A stretch of 64,000 bases of DNA from Pyramidobacter porci (GTDB taxonomy: Bacteria; Synergistota; Synergistia; Synergistales; Dethiosulfovibrionaceae), in assembly GCF_009695745.1 (NCBI RefSeq), contig NZ_VUNH01000013.1, positions 1-64,000 on the forward strand. The letters are read 5' to 3'. The translations under genes and the position numbers were made by a program. Numbering within the stretch: the stretch's first letter is position 1; each line of letters starts with the position of its first letter. Below, piece by piece: positions 37,615 to 48,027 of this stretch. The notes beneath the pieces are model-generated. The model worked only from the letters and a program-made list of their open reading frames with translations, made no database searches and had not been told where the DNA came from.

Positions 37615-38925
37615 CTAACGGCCCCAAAGAACCCCGTTTTTGCTCGATATCACCGTCATTTTCCGCAGTTCGTCGTAAATACTTTCTTTCTCGGGACGGA
37701 ATTCAAAATAGCCGCGCGTATATCCCTGCGCGCGTCCGCGCTGTCTCCCTTCGAAAAGCACTTCCACTTCGCGCCCGATCCAGCGCCGCGCCTCCGCGGC
37801 CAAAAGCCGTTGGCCGCTTTTTTTCAGGCGTTCGGCGCGGGCGTGCGCGATTTCCGTCGGGATCTGCCCGGGCATAGTCGCTGCCAGCGTGCCGGGGCGC
37901 GGCGAATAATGGAAGCCGTGCACGCGGCCGACGCGCGCCGCTTTCAGCAGCGCCAGCGTGTTCTCGAAGGCCGCTTCGCTCTCGCCGGGGAACGCGCACA
38001 TCACGTCGGTGGAGACGTGCAGGTCGCTTCCCAGCGCAGCGCGAAGACGCTCGACCAGCTTCAGATAATCCGCGGCCGTGTGCCCGCGCCCCATGCGGCG
38101 CAGGATTTCGTCGTCGCCGGACTGCACGGGCAGGTGAAGATGGCGGCAGAACCGCGGCGACTGCGCCAGCGCCTCGAGCAGATCGTCGCCGATGGAAAAC
38201 GGCTCCAGAGAACCGAAACGCAGGCGCTTTATTCCCTCGATTTTGTCGAGTTCGCGGATCAGCCCGGCAAAGGATTCGCCGCTGTCGCGGCCGAAAAGCC
38301 CCAGATGCACGCCCGTCAGGATCAGCTCGAACTGCCCGGCCGCCGCGCAGCGGCGCGCCTCATCAAGGATGTCGGCCGCGGGCCGGCTCACCGACGGCCC
38401 GCGCAGAACGGGAACGATGCAGTACGTGCAGCGGTGGTCGCAGCCGTCCTGCACCTTCACGAACGCTCGCCCGAAATAGGGGGAGCGTTCCAGTTCCAGC
38501 GCGTCCCACTTCCGCCCCATCTCGCCCCGCACGGCTTCAAAGGGGCGCTTATGCCCAGCCAGCCACTGCGCGACGAGGCAAGGCAGCTCGCTTTTATGGC
38601 GGTTGCCGATCAGCAGATCGACGCCCATCGCCGCGGCTTTTTTCTCGCCGACGCCCTGCGCCCAGCAGCCGCATACGGCGACGCAAACGTTTTCGCCCGC
38701 GCGGCGGCAGCGGTTGATCAGCTGGCGGCTCTTGCGGTCGGCCGCGGCCGTCACCGAACAGGTCACGATCACGGCCGCGTCGTAGGGTGGCTCGTCCACG
38801 ACCAACGCGCCGCGGCGCTGAAAGGCCGAGGCCAGCGCTTCCGCTTCGGCAAGGTTCGTGCGGCAGCCCAGCGCCTGTATGGCGACGCGGCGCCCCCGCA
38901 GCGGCTCAGATTTTGGCGACGGCAA
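37615..38925 (-). CDS. mtaB: tRNA (t6A37) methylthiotransferase MtaB
   Basis: About 436 residues. The N-terminal UPF0004 domain (VAIQALGCRTNLAEAEAL) precedes the radical SAM motif CDHRCTYC, and a C-terminal TRAM-like domain follows (REVEVLFEG). The CGCWAQ sequence marks a second cluster ligand. Start is uncertain: no ATG precedes the conserved region. TTG at 38925, inside the prmA 3' end, is the nearest conventional start and would overlap prmA by 20 bases; CTG is an alternative. It converts t6A to ms2t6A at tRNA position 37. Confidence 0.85.
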   Translation of the reverse strand: MPSPKSEPLRGRRVAIQALGCRTNLAEAEALASAFQRRGALVVDEPPYDAAVIVTCSVTAAADRKSRQLINRCRRAGENVCVAVCGCWAQGVGEKKAAAMGVDLLIGNRHKSELPCLVAQWLAGHKRPFEAVRGEMGRKWDALELERSPYFGRAFVKVQDGCDHRCTYCIVPVLRGPSVSRPAADILDEARRCAAAGQFELILTGVHLGLFGRDSGESFAGLIRELDKIEGIKRLRFGSLEPFSIGDDLLEALAQSPRFCRHLHLPVQSGDDEILRRMGRGHTAADYLKLVERLRAALGSDLHVSTDVMCAFPGESEAAFENTLALLKAARVGRVHGFHYSPRPGTLAATMPGQIPTEIAHARAERLKKSGQRLLAAEARRWIGREVEVLFEGRQRGRAQGYTRGYFEFRPEKESIYDELRKMTVISSKNGVLWGR

Positions 38926-39775
38926 GGCCGCACCAGTCGTCCAGCCGCACTTCGTCGACGAGACGCAAGCCGTTTTCCGCGAGCTTCTCCTTGAACTTCT
39001 CGCCCTCTTCGACGACCAGCCCCGAGAAGATCGCCCGTCCGCCGGGTTTGAGAACGCGCGCCACATCGGGCAGCATGGCCATGTTCGGCTCGTAAAGGAT
39101 GTTGGCCAGCAGCAGATCGACCGTGTGCCCAAAGCCCTTGAGCAGATCGCCGACGGCGATGTCGAGTTTTTCCCCGGCGATGCCGTTCAGCTCCAGAGTG
39201 TTGCGCACCGCCTCGCGCACGACGGACGGATCGAGGTCGCGGGCGTAGGCGCGCTCCGCCCCCATCTTCAGCGCCGCGATGGAAAGGATCGCCGTGCCGC
39301 AGCCGATGTCGGCCACCGCGTCGCCCGGCTTCAGCCAGCGCTCCATCAGCGTCAGCACCGCCTGCGTGCTCTGATGATAGCCCGTGCCGAACGCCGAGCC
39401 GGGATAGATGAAGATGGGCAGACGGCCGGGATCTTCCTTGCCGGCGTGCCACGGCGCCATGACGACCAGCTTCTCGCCCACGTTCAGCGGCGGGAAGGCG
39501 TCCATCCACTCCGTGTTCCAGGCGCGGTTCTCCACCCGCCCCATGTCCTTGATCTCGATCTCGCGCCACGGCTCCAGATACGGCTGCAGCATCTTCAGCC
39601 ATTCGCCCAGATCCTGGTTGGCGCGGTAATAGACCTGCAGATCCACGGCGTCGCCCTCGTTCGTCACCGTCGAGCCGATGCAACCCGTGCTCTCCGCCGC
39701 CGAGCTGAGCACGTCTTCCAGCCCCGCCGGCCCGCGCAGCGTGATGTACCACCAGAAGTTGTCGTTGCGTTCCAT
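38906..39775 (-). CDS. prmA: Ribosomal protein L11 methyltransferase
   Basis: A 289-residue SAM-dependent methyltransferase. The C-terminal half has the SAM motif VADIGCGTAILSIAALKMGA (about 159-178) and LLLANILYEP, the N-P-P-Y equivalent of PrmA. PGSAFGTGYHQSTQ immediately before motif I is diagnostic. ATG at 39775 follows GGAGG; a GTG two codons upstream is possible. It overlaps mtaB. Confidence 0.93.
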   Translation of the reverse strand: MERNDNFWWYITLRGPAGLEDVLSSAAESTGCIGSTVTNEGDAVDLQVYYRANQDLGEWLKMLQPYLEPWREIEIKDMGRVENRAWNTEWMDAFPPLNVGEKLVVMAPWHAGKEDPGRLPIFIYPGSAFGTGYHQSTQAVLTLMERWLKPGDAVADIGCGTAILSIAALKMGAERAYARDLDPSVVREAVRNTLELNGIAGEKLDIAVGDLLKGFGHTVDLLLANILYEPNMAMLPDVARVLKPGGRAIFSGLVVEEGEKFKEKLAENGLRLVDEVRLDDWCGLAVAKI

Positions 39776-39880
39776 TTTCACGCCTCCTGCCCAGAAGAAA
39801 TCCCCTGAGACATTATAGCAAAAACACCGCCAAAGGACAGCACTTGCTCTTGCGAGACAACCAAATACGAGTTCACAAAA

Positions 39881-39919
39881 ATGGATCCTGAAACAGGATG
39901 AAACTGCTTCAGGATCCAT
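39881..39919 (-). terminator. Hairpin after dnaJ
   Basis: ATGGATCCTGAA (39881-39892) and TTCAGGATCCAT (39908-39919) are perfect complements, 10 bases past the dnaJ stop. On the minus strand it is followed by TTTTTG. Confidence 0.85.
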
Positions 39920-39928
39920 GTCGTCCGT

Positions 39929-41086
39929 TTATTTCTTTTTCGCGCTTTTCTTTTTGGCGGCGGACTTTTTGCCGCCGAAGAGCTTGTCGAACAGGCCTTC
40001 CTTTTCGCCGGCGGCGACGTCCATTTCTTCGGCGAGCTGTTTCATCAGCTCGGCGGCGCGCTCGGAAAGCGCGCTGCCCTTGGGGACGTCGACGGTGACG
40101 TGCAGGTACAGGTCGCCGCGGCTGGAGCCGCGCAGGCGGGGCATGCCCTTGCCTTTGACGCGGATGGTCTGGCCGGGGGCGGTTCCCTCGGGGATGTCGA
40201 AGGAGGCGTCGCCGTCGATCAGGGTGCCGACGCTCGACGAGCCGCCCATGACGGCGAGCGGGAAGGGGATGGAAACGGTACGGTGCAGGTCGTTCCCGTC
40301 GCGCTGGAACAGCGGATGATCCTTAACCTGCATGACGATGTACAGGTCGCCGGGAGGGCCGCCGTTGGCGCCCAGTTCGCCGGCGCCGGGAACGCGCAGG
40401 CGCGTGCCGGTGTCGACGCCGGGCTGGATTTTGATCTCCTGCTCGCGGCGGCGGTGGATGCGGCCTTCGCCGCCGCACTCGGTGCAGGCTTTTTCCACCA
40501 CTGTGCCGCGGCCGCCGCAGGTGGGGCAGGTGCTGACGCTGAGCGTGTCGCCGAAGAGGGTGCGCACGCGGGTACGGACCTCGCCGGCGCCGTGGCAGGT
40601 GGGGCATTCTCGCGCTTCGTGCCCCGGCTCGGAGCCGCTGCCGTGGCAATGGTCGCAAGGTTCCCAGCGGGGAATGGTGACCTTCTTCGCCACGCCGGTC
40701 GCCGCTTCTTCGAGGGTGACGGAAAGGACCATCTGCAGGTCGCTGCCGCGGGCAGGGGCGTTGGGGCGCGAACGGGGACCGCCGAAGCCGCCGAACATGC
40801 TGCCGAAAAGGTCGCCGAAGATGTCCTCGGGGCCGGCGCCGGCAAAGGGATTGCCGGTGTCGTCGGCGGTGCCGAAGCGGTCGTAGCGCTGTCGTTTTTC
40901 CTGATTGCCGAGAACGGAAAAAGCCTCGTTGATCTCCTTGTATTTCTGTTCCGCTTCGGGATCGTCAGGATGAGTGTCGGGGTGGCAGTCGCGGACTTTC
41001 AGGCGAAAGGCGCGCTTGATCTCGACGGTCGTCGCGTCGCGGGCGACGCCGAGGACTTCGTAATAGTCCCGATGCGTTCCAGCCAT
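39929..41086 (-). CDS. dnaJ: Chaperone DnaJ
   Basis: A 385-residue type I J-protein. J domain with HPD variant CHPDTHPDD near residues 34-42, Gly/Phe-rich linker (about 75-110), and four CxxCxGxG-type zinc repeats (CDHCHGSG, CPTCHGAG, CPTCGGRG, CTECGGEG). A substrate-binding C-terminal part and a Lys-rich tail (KKSAAKKKSAKKK) follow. Last gene of hrcA-grpE-dnaK-dnaJ, 13 bases after dnaK. Confidence 0.97.
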   Translation of the reverse strand: MAGTHRDYYEVLGVARDATTVEIKRAFRLKVRDCHPDTHPDDPEAEQKYKEINEAFSVLGNQEKRQRYDRFGTADDTGNPFAGAGPEDIFGDLFGSMFGGFGGPRSRPNAPARGSDLQMVLSVTLEEAATGVAKKVTIPRWEPCDHCHGSGSEPGHEARECPTCHGAGEVRTRVRTLFGDTLSVSTCPTCGGRGTVVEKACTECGGEGRIHRRREQEIKIQPGVDTGTRLRVPGAGELGANGGPPGDLYIVMQVKDHPLFQRDGNDLHRTVSIPFPLAVMGGSSSVGTLIDGDASFDIPEGTAPGQTIRVKGKGMPRLRGSSRGDLYLHVTVDVPKGSALSERAAELMKQLAEEMDVAAGEKEGLFDKLFGGKKSAAKKKSAKKK

Positions 41087-41099
41087 TGCCTACGCCCGA

Positions 41100-42932
<1,833 letters not shown>

Positions 42933-43003
42933 AATGAATCACCTCATGAAAAATTTTGTTTCGTTTTTATATGTCGCGGCGGTCTTTCCCGCTTATTACC
43001 CTG

Positions 43004-43591
43004 TTACTGCTGTTCCCCGTTCCCTTCCGGTTCGTTTTCGGCGTAACGGCCGACCATGACCAGAGCCGGACGGATAACCTTCTCGGCCATCTGGAAGCCC
43101 TTGCGCACGACTGTGTGGACAAGCCCGTCCTGCGCCTTGTCGTCGACGGGCACCATGCCCATGGCGTCGTGCTCCGCGGGCGAAAACGGTTTGCCCGCGG
43201 GATCCAGCTCCGTCACGCCAAGATCTTTGAGCGCGTCGGCGAACTGCTGCCGGACCATGCGTACGCCTTCCTTGATCGAGGCGGGATCGGACTCGGCCGA
43301 ACCGAGGGCGCGTTCGAGGTTGTCGAACACGGGCAGCATGGCGAGGACCGCACGCTCGCTGCCGTACGCCTTGAGCCGCTTCATCTCGCGCTCGGCCCAG
43401 TTGCGGTAGTTGATGCCGTCGGCCTGCGCGCGGGCGGCGAGTTCGCGCATCTGCTGGTACTGCGCCGTCAGTTCGTCGATTTTCCGCTGCGTTTCGTCCG
43501 CGGGCGTTTCCGCCTCGGGCGCGCTCTGGTTCTCGGGGCACTCTTCCGCTGCGGGGGTCTCCGCCGTCGTTTTTTTCAAATCGTCTTCCAT
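43004..43591 (-). CDS. grpE: Nucleotide exchange factor GrpE
   Basis: A 195-residue GrpE. An acidic, disordered N-terminus (about 1-38) leads to the long dimerisation helix, then LPVFDNLERALGSAE near 90 and the C-terminal beta wing containing PAEHDAMGMVPVDD and VVRKGFQMAEKVIRPALVMV. Starts one base after hrcA stops. Confidence 0.96.
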   Translation of the reverse strand: MEDDLKKTTAETPAAEECPENQSAPEAETPADETQRKIDELTAQYQQMRELAARAQADGINYRNWAEREMKRLKAYGSERAVLAMLPVFDNLERALGSAESDPASIKEGVRMVRQQFADALKDLGVTELDPAGKPFSPAEHDAMGMVPVDDKAQDGLVHTVVRKGFQMAEKVIRPALVMVGRYAENEPEGNGEQQ

Positions 43592-43592
43592 A

Positions 43593-44633
43593 TCATGATT
43601 CCTCCTTCTCGGTCACGGGACGGTTCAAGCCGTTCAGAACGGCCTCCAGCACCGCGATCGAGTTCTCGTAATTCATGCGCAGCGGCCCCACCAGCCCCAC
43701 CACGGCCTTGCGCCCTCCGCCGGTGGCGGTGGACATCATGACCGAACAGTTCTGCATGGCGGGACGCTCGTTCTCGTCGCCGATGGTCACTTTCAGCCCC
43801 TCGGAAGCGGCGTAATCGGAAATGAAGTCTTCCAGATCCTCGCGCGTGTCCATCAGCGAAGAGATGGCCTGGATGCGGCCGCGCCGCTCGTCGGACGCCT
43901 CTCCGCCGTCGGAGACGAAGACCTCGCGCATGCCGCCGGTGGAAAGGGTCAGGCCGTCGCCGCTCATCATCTCGTCGATGGCGATAAAGATGTCTTCGAT
44001 GTCCCGCCAGCGTTCGGCCATCGCCCTCGAAAGATACTCGAGCAGCTCGCCGCGCACGTCGTTCCACGGCATTCCGCCCGCGGCGCGGTCGATGACCGCG
44101 GCCAGCTGCTCCAGCTGCTCCTGCGTCACGTCGGGCGAAACGCGCACGCGGCTGTGGTGCACGGCGCCGTTTTCCATCACCAGCAGGATCAGCAGGATCT
44201 CCGGCGCCAGCCGGATGAAATCGGCCTTGCGCAGCTTCAGTCCTTCGAGCGCGGAAACGGCGGCGACGCTGAAACAGCGTGTGAAGCGCCCCAAAAAACG
44301 GGCCGCTTCGGCCAGACGCTCGTCCAAACTTTGCAGCTGATCGGCGACCTGGTGCACCCAGCGGCTGATCTCCGGCGGAGGCGACGAGGGGCGGTGCAGG
44401 ATCGAATTGACGTACACGCGATACGCCATGGAAGTGGGCAGCCGTCCCGCCGATGAGTGGGGCTGGGAGAAATAGCCCATCTCTTCCAGATCGGACATTT
44501 CGTTGCGGATCGTCGCCGCGCTGTGGCTCTTGAGGAACTTGCGCGAAATCGTGCGCGAGCCCACCGGTTCGCCGGTCTTGATGTACTCGTACACCACGGC
44601 GAAAACTATCTCAAGCTGCCGTTCTGTAAGCAC
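43593..44633 (-). CDS. hrcA: Heat-inducible repressor HrcA
   Basis: A 346-residue repressor. N-terminal winged helix (LTERQLEIVFAVVYEYIKTG, then SAATIRNEMSDLEEMGY with HSSAGRLPT) and the GAF-like dimerisation domain with NCSVMMSTATGGGRKAVVGLVGPLRMNYEN-type ending. GTG start with GGAGG nine bases upstream. Sits directly behind a perfect CIRCE operator, so autoregulation is expected. Confidence 0.97.
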   Translation of the reverse strand: MLTERQLEIVFAVVYEYIKTGEPVGSRTISRKFLKSHSAATIRNEMSDLEEMGYFSQPHSSAGRLPTSMAYRVYVNSILHRPSSPPPEISRWVHQVADQLQSLDERLAEAARFLGRFTRCFSVAAVSALEGLKLRKADFIRLAPEILLILLVMENGAVHHSRVRVSPDVTQEQLEQLAAVIDRAAGGMPWNDVRGELLEYLSRAMAERWRDIEDIFIAIDEMMSGDGLTLSTGGMREVFVSDGGEASDERRGRIQAISSLMDTREDLEDFISDYAASEGLKVTIGDENERPAMQNCSVMMSTATGGGRKAVVGLVGPLRMNYENSIAVLEAVLNGLNRPVTEKEES

Positions 44634-44657
44634 GGCCTCGCACCTCCTTCCATGTTA

Positions 44658-44684
44658 TTAGCACTCAATTAAAAGGAGTGCTAA
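44658..44684. promoter_or_regulatory. CIRCE operator
   Basis: TTAGCACTC-N9-GAGTGCTAA, a perfect match to the HrcA-binding inverted repeat. It lies between the promoter (44704-44732) and the hrcA start, in the transcribed leader. Confidence 0.98.
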
Positions 44685-44703
44685 CGCATCTATTACGCAT
44701 GAG

Positions 44704-44732
44704 AGAATAGCAGGAAGTCAGCCGAATGTCAA
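44704..44732 (-). promoter_or_regulatory. hrcA-grpE-dnaK-dnaJ promoter
   Basis: Consensus TTGACA (44727-44732) and TATTCT (44704-44709), 17-base spacer, immediately upstream of CIRCE. Confidence 0.85.
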
Positions 44733-45016
44733 TACAGGTCAGGGAAAAGTTTTACTTTGTCACTCTCTTTCTCAATGAAGCGACTTCATCGAAGACGCCG
44801 CACTTCGGAGCGGAGCAAGCCGTGACTCAAACAATGAATGTCCTTTCCCCTGAAGGAGATCCACAAAGCGGGCTGCGCAGACTGCGCAGCAGTCGAGCTC
44901 CTTCTGAGCGACTGAACTCCCTCGCAGCTCCCAGCAAACTATGTTAATGCTTTTATCAAGAAATAATATAAGCGCCCCAATGAAAGACCGTCCGCTTTCT
45001 TCCATTTTTCGCACGG
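44733..45016. other. Gene-free spacer carrying a dispersed repeat
   Basis: About 285 bases between the heat-shock promoter and the trxB terminator. It contains repeat copy B and several short self-complementary stretches. No gene or known RNA was recognised. Confidence 0.6.
44836..44930 (+). repeat. Dispersed repeat, copy B
   Basis: Core AGGAGATCCACAAAGCGGGC followed by TGCGCAG (44854-44880), then a structured tail GCAGTCGAGCTCCTTCTGAG and CGACTGAACTCCCTCGCAG. The tail matches copy C almost base for base, with extra ACTGCGCAG in this copy. Confidence 0.8.
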
Positions 45017-45059
45017 CGAAAAAAAATCCGCGAACCGACGGAAAACGGTTCGCGGGATT
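45017..45059 (-). terminator. trxB terminator
   Basis: Minus strand AATCCCGCGAACCG pairs with CGGTTCGCGGATT, followed by eight Ts. Confidence 0.93.
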
Positions 45060-45082
45060 CTCTTCGTCTGCTCGATGAAAAA

Positions 45083-46006
45083 CTAGAAGTTCTCGGCGAT
45101 GTACTTGTAAGCGGACATGCCGGCTTCGGCGCCGTCGGCGGCGGCGGTGATGACCTGACGCAGCGGCGTGTCGCGCACGTCGCCGGCGGCGAGGATGCCG
45201 GGGACGCTGGTTTCCATGTTGCTGTTGGCCACGACCCAGCCGCCCTTTTCGGTGCACTTGACGAGATTCTTGACAAGCTCGTTGTTGGGCTCGGTGCCGA
45301 CGAACATGAACACGAACTCGACAGGCAGGTCGCTGATCTCGCCGGTCTTGACGTTCTTCAGCACGACCTTCTGCACGAAGTCGCCGTCGCCCTCGATCGA
45401 TTCGACGACCGAACTGTAGACGGGCTGGACTTTGGGGTTCTTGAGCATGCGCTCGACGGCCATCTCGTCGGCGCGGAACTGGTCGCGGCGATGGATGATG
45501 TAAACTTTATTGGCGAACTGGGTCAGGTAGCAGCCCTCTTCGACGGCCGTATTGCCGCCGCCGACCACGGCCACGTCGACGCCTTCGGTGAAAGCGGCGT
45601 CGCAGGTCGCGCAGTAGCTCACGCCCTTGCCGGTGTACTCGGCTTCGCCGGGGCAGCCCAGCTTGCGGAACTCGGCGCCGGTCGCCACGATGACGACCTT
45701 GGCCTTGTAATCGCCCTTGCTGGTGCCGACGACCTTGAACTTGCCGTCTTCCTTGATGCTGTTGACGGTGCAGTCGACCATTTCGGCGTTGAAAGCCTTG
45801 GCGTGCTCGACGAACATTTTGCCGATCTCGGGGCCGCTGCTGTGTTTGATGGCGGGGTAATTTTCGATCTCTTCGGTGCGATTGATCGCGCCGCCCCAGT
45901 TGCCCTTCTCCAGCACGACCGTCTTCAGGCCGGCGCGCCGGCAATAAACGGCCGCAGCCATTCCGGCAGGGCCTCCGCCGATGATGACAACATCTCTTTC
46001 TTCCAT
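45083..46006 (-). CDS. trxB: Thioredoxin reductase
   Basis: A 307-residue flavoprotein that reduces thioredoxin. FAD motif VIIGGGPAGMAAAVYCRRAG at 6-25, redox-active CATC in SYCATCDAAF (about 133-142), NAD(P)H motif VAVVGGGNTAVEEGCYL and the C-terminal GILAAGDVRDTPLRQVITAA. It would supply electrons for the thioredoxin encoded at 55768-56094 and thence to glycine reductase, although the two are 10 kb apart. The NADPH-specific HRRDQFRADE segment is present. Confidence 0.95.
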   Translation of the reverse strand: MEERDVVIIGGGPAGMAAAVYCRRAGLKTVVLEKGNWGGAINRTEEIENYPAIKHSSGPEIGKMFVEHAKAFNAEMVDCTVNSIKEDGKFKVVGTSKGDYKAKVVIVATGAEFRKLGCPGEAEYTGKGVSYCATCDAAFTEGVDVAVVGGGNTAVEEGCYLTQFANKVYIIHRRDQFRADEMAVERMLKNPKVQPVYSSVVESIEGDGDFVQKVVLKNVKTGEISDLPVEFVFMFVGTEPNNELVKNLVKCTEKGGWVVANSNMETSVPGILAAGDVRDTPLRQVITAAADGAEAGMSAYKYIAENF

Positions 46007-46100
46007 CTAAATTCTTCCTCTCTGCACGAAGATCTCCGCTGACAAGCAGCGGGTGTAAACAAGAAACATATTTGAGATTATATCAAACTCAAGAAAAGTT

Positions 46101-46961
46101 TTATTGCGGCAAAGCATCGGCAAATCGCCACCCCATCACTCTGTCGCAGCCAGCAATATCACGCAAAAAAACCGTTTCGCGAAAAGTTTTCGGGGCCAAG
46201 GCGCGCAGCGCTTCCGTCTGTGCGCCGCCGCCGTACTCGACGCAGAAGAAGCCGCCCGGGCGCAGCACGCGCCCGCAGAGCTCAAAAAGCCGGCGGTACG
46301 GCTCCAGCCCGTCGGGGCCGCCGTCGAGGGCCAGTCGCGGCTCGTAGCACGAAACTTCGGGCATCAAACGCTCGATTTCGCCGGAAGGGATGTACGGCGG
46401 GTTGGAGACCACAAGAGAGACTTCGCAGTCGGGAATGTCTTCGGGCGCCTCGCTGGCGATCAGGCGGGCGCGGGACGCAAAACCGAACTTTTCCAGATTG
46501 CGGCGCGCGCAGCGCAGGCTGGCGGGATTTTTTTCCGCCATCAGCGCCCGCGCGTTCGGAAAGCGGTTCAGCAGCGCCACGGCAATGCACCCCGTTCCCG
46601 TGCCCCAGTCGAGGAACGCGCCGCCGTCGAAGTTCGCCGCCGCGCATTCCACCAGCAGCTCCGTTTCGGGGCGCGGCACGAGGCAGCCCGCCTCGACGAG
46701 CAGCGAAAGGCCGTCGAAATCGCAGCAGCCCAAGACATATTGCAGCGGCTCGCGCGCCTTGCGCCGCGCGCAGGCCGACAGCGCCGCTTCCGCCACGGCG
46801 GCGGGCGCGGCGTCGGGCAGATGGACGTGGACCCAGGCGCGGTCTTTGCCGGCGTAATGAGCGAGGATCAGGTCGGCTTCGAGAAGCGGCGAATCAAGTT
46901 CCTTCAGCTCGGCGGCCAAAAGCGCGCGCAGTTCGCCCAGCGTGCCGGGCTTATACTCCAT
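46101..46961 (-). CDS. prmC: Peptide chain release factor N5-glutamine methyltransferase
   Basis: A 286-residue SAM methyltransferase that methylates the GGQ glutamine of release factors. The SAM motif FLDWGTGTGCIAVALL (about 114-129) and catalytic VVSNPPYIPSGE (about 182-193) are clear; RKAREPLQYVLG and VPRPETELLVE precede them as usual. ATG at 46961 overlaps the prfA stop by 11 bases, so the enzyme is translated together with its substrate. Confidence 0.95.
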   Translation of the reverse strand: MEYKPGTLGELRALLAAELKELDSPLLEADLILAHYAGKDRAWVHVHLPDAAPAAVAEAALSACARRKAREPLQYVLGCCDFDGLSLLVEAGCLVPRPETELLVECAAANFDGGAFLDWGTGTGCIAVALLNRFPNARALMAEKNPASLRCARRNLEKFGFASRARLIASEAPEDIPDCEVSLVVSNPPYIPSGEIERLMPEVSCYEPRLALDGGPDGLEPYRRLFELCGRVLRPGGFFCVEYGGGAQTEALRALAPKTFRETVFLRDIAGCDRVMGWRFADALPQ

Positions 46962-48027
46962 CGAGGGCTTCGAGCTTGGCAGCCTGTTCGGCCATGACAA
47001 GCGCCTTGATCATCTCGTAGAGGTCGCCGTCCATCATGTATTCGAGCTTGTAGAGCGTCAGGCCAATGCGGTGGTCAGTGACGCGGTTCTGCGGATAGTT
47101 GTAGGTGCGGATGCGCTCGGAGCGGTCGCCGGAGCCGATCATGCCCTTGCGCTCGGCCGATTCGGCGCTGCGCTGCTTCTCCACTTCGGCGTCGTAGAGG
47201 CGGGTCTTGAGCACTTGCAGGGCTTTGGCGCGGTTTTTGATCTGCGAGCGCTCGTCCTGGCAGGTGACCACCAGCCCGGTGGGCAGGTGCGTGATGCGCA
47301 CGGCCGAGTCGGTCATGTTGACGTGCTGTCCGCCCGCGCCGCTGGATCGGTAGGTGTCGATCTTCAGATCTTCGGGACGGATCTCGATGTCAATGTCGTC
47401 GGCGACGGGCATGACGACGACGGTCGCCGCCGAGGTGTGGATGCGTCCGCCCGCTTCGGTGGCGGGGACACGCTGCACGCGGTGCACGCCGCTCTCGTAT
47501 TTGAGCTGGCTGTACACGCCGTGGCCGTGAATCTGAAGCACGATTTCTTTGTAGCCGCCGACTTCGGTCTCGTTCTCGTCGACGATCTCGAGCTTCCAGC
47601 CCTCACGCTCGGCATAGCGCGAATACATGCGGAACAGGTCGGCGGCGAACAGGCTGGCTTCGTCGCCGCCGGTGCCGGCGCGGATCTCCATGATGACGTC
47701 TTTCTCGTCGTTGGGATCCTTGGGCAGCAGGGCGACGCGCAGCTGCTCTTCGATCTCGCCGAGCAGCGGCTCCTTCTCTTCCAACTCCATCTTGGCCAGC
47801 TCGGCCAGCTCGTGATCGCCGCCGCCGGCCAGCTCTCTGGCTTCGGCGATCTCATCCCGGACCTGCCGGTAGCGGCGGTAGTCGCCGACGACTTCCTCCA
47901 GTTCGGCGTGTTTCCTGCCGAGGCTCTGCATCTCCTTGAGGTCGGAGACGACAACGGGGTCGGCCATCTTCCTTTCAAGTTCGACGTAAAGCGCTTCCAG
48001 TTCGCGCAGTTTTGGTTCCAGGTTCAT
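46951..48027 (-). CDS. prfA: Peptide chain release factor 1
   Basis: A 358-residue class I release factor for UAA and UAG. The GGQ loop YRSSGAGGQHVNMTDSAVR (about 225-243) and an RF1-type PAT/S-like segment (RVPATEAGGRIHTSAATV) are present. RF1 reads UAG, which matters for the in-frame TAG codons at 14277 and 16971. Begins one base before yqhQ ends. Confidence 0.97.
   Translation of the reverse strand: MNLEPKLRELEALYVELERKMADPVVVSDLKEMQSLGRKHAELEEVVGDYRRYRQVRDEIAEARELAGGGDHELAELAKMELEEKEPLLGEIEEQLRVALLPKDPNDEKDVIMEIRAGTGGDEASLFAADLFRMYSRYAEREGWKLEIVDENETEVGGYKEIVLQIHGHGVYSQLKYESGVHRVQRVPATEAGGRIHTSAATVVVMPVADDIDIEIRPEDLKIDTYRSSGAGGQHVNMTDSAVRITHLPTGLVVTCQDERSQIKNRAKALQVLKTRLYDAEVEKQRSAESAERKGMIGSGDRSERIRTYNYPQNRVTDHRIGLTLYKLEYMMDGDLYEMIKALVMAEQAAKLEALDGV

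Noticed and set aside
44658-44684. CIRCE as part of the dispersed repeat family
   Set aside because: It matches the HrcA operator exactly and shares no core with the repeats nearby.
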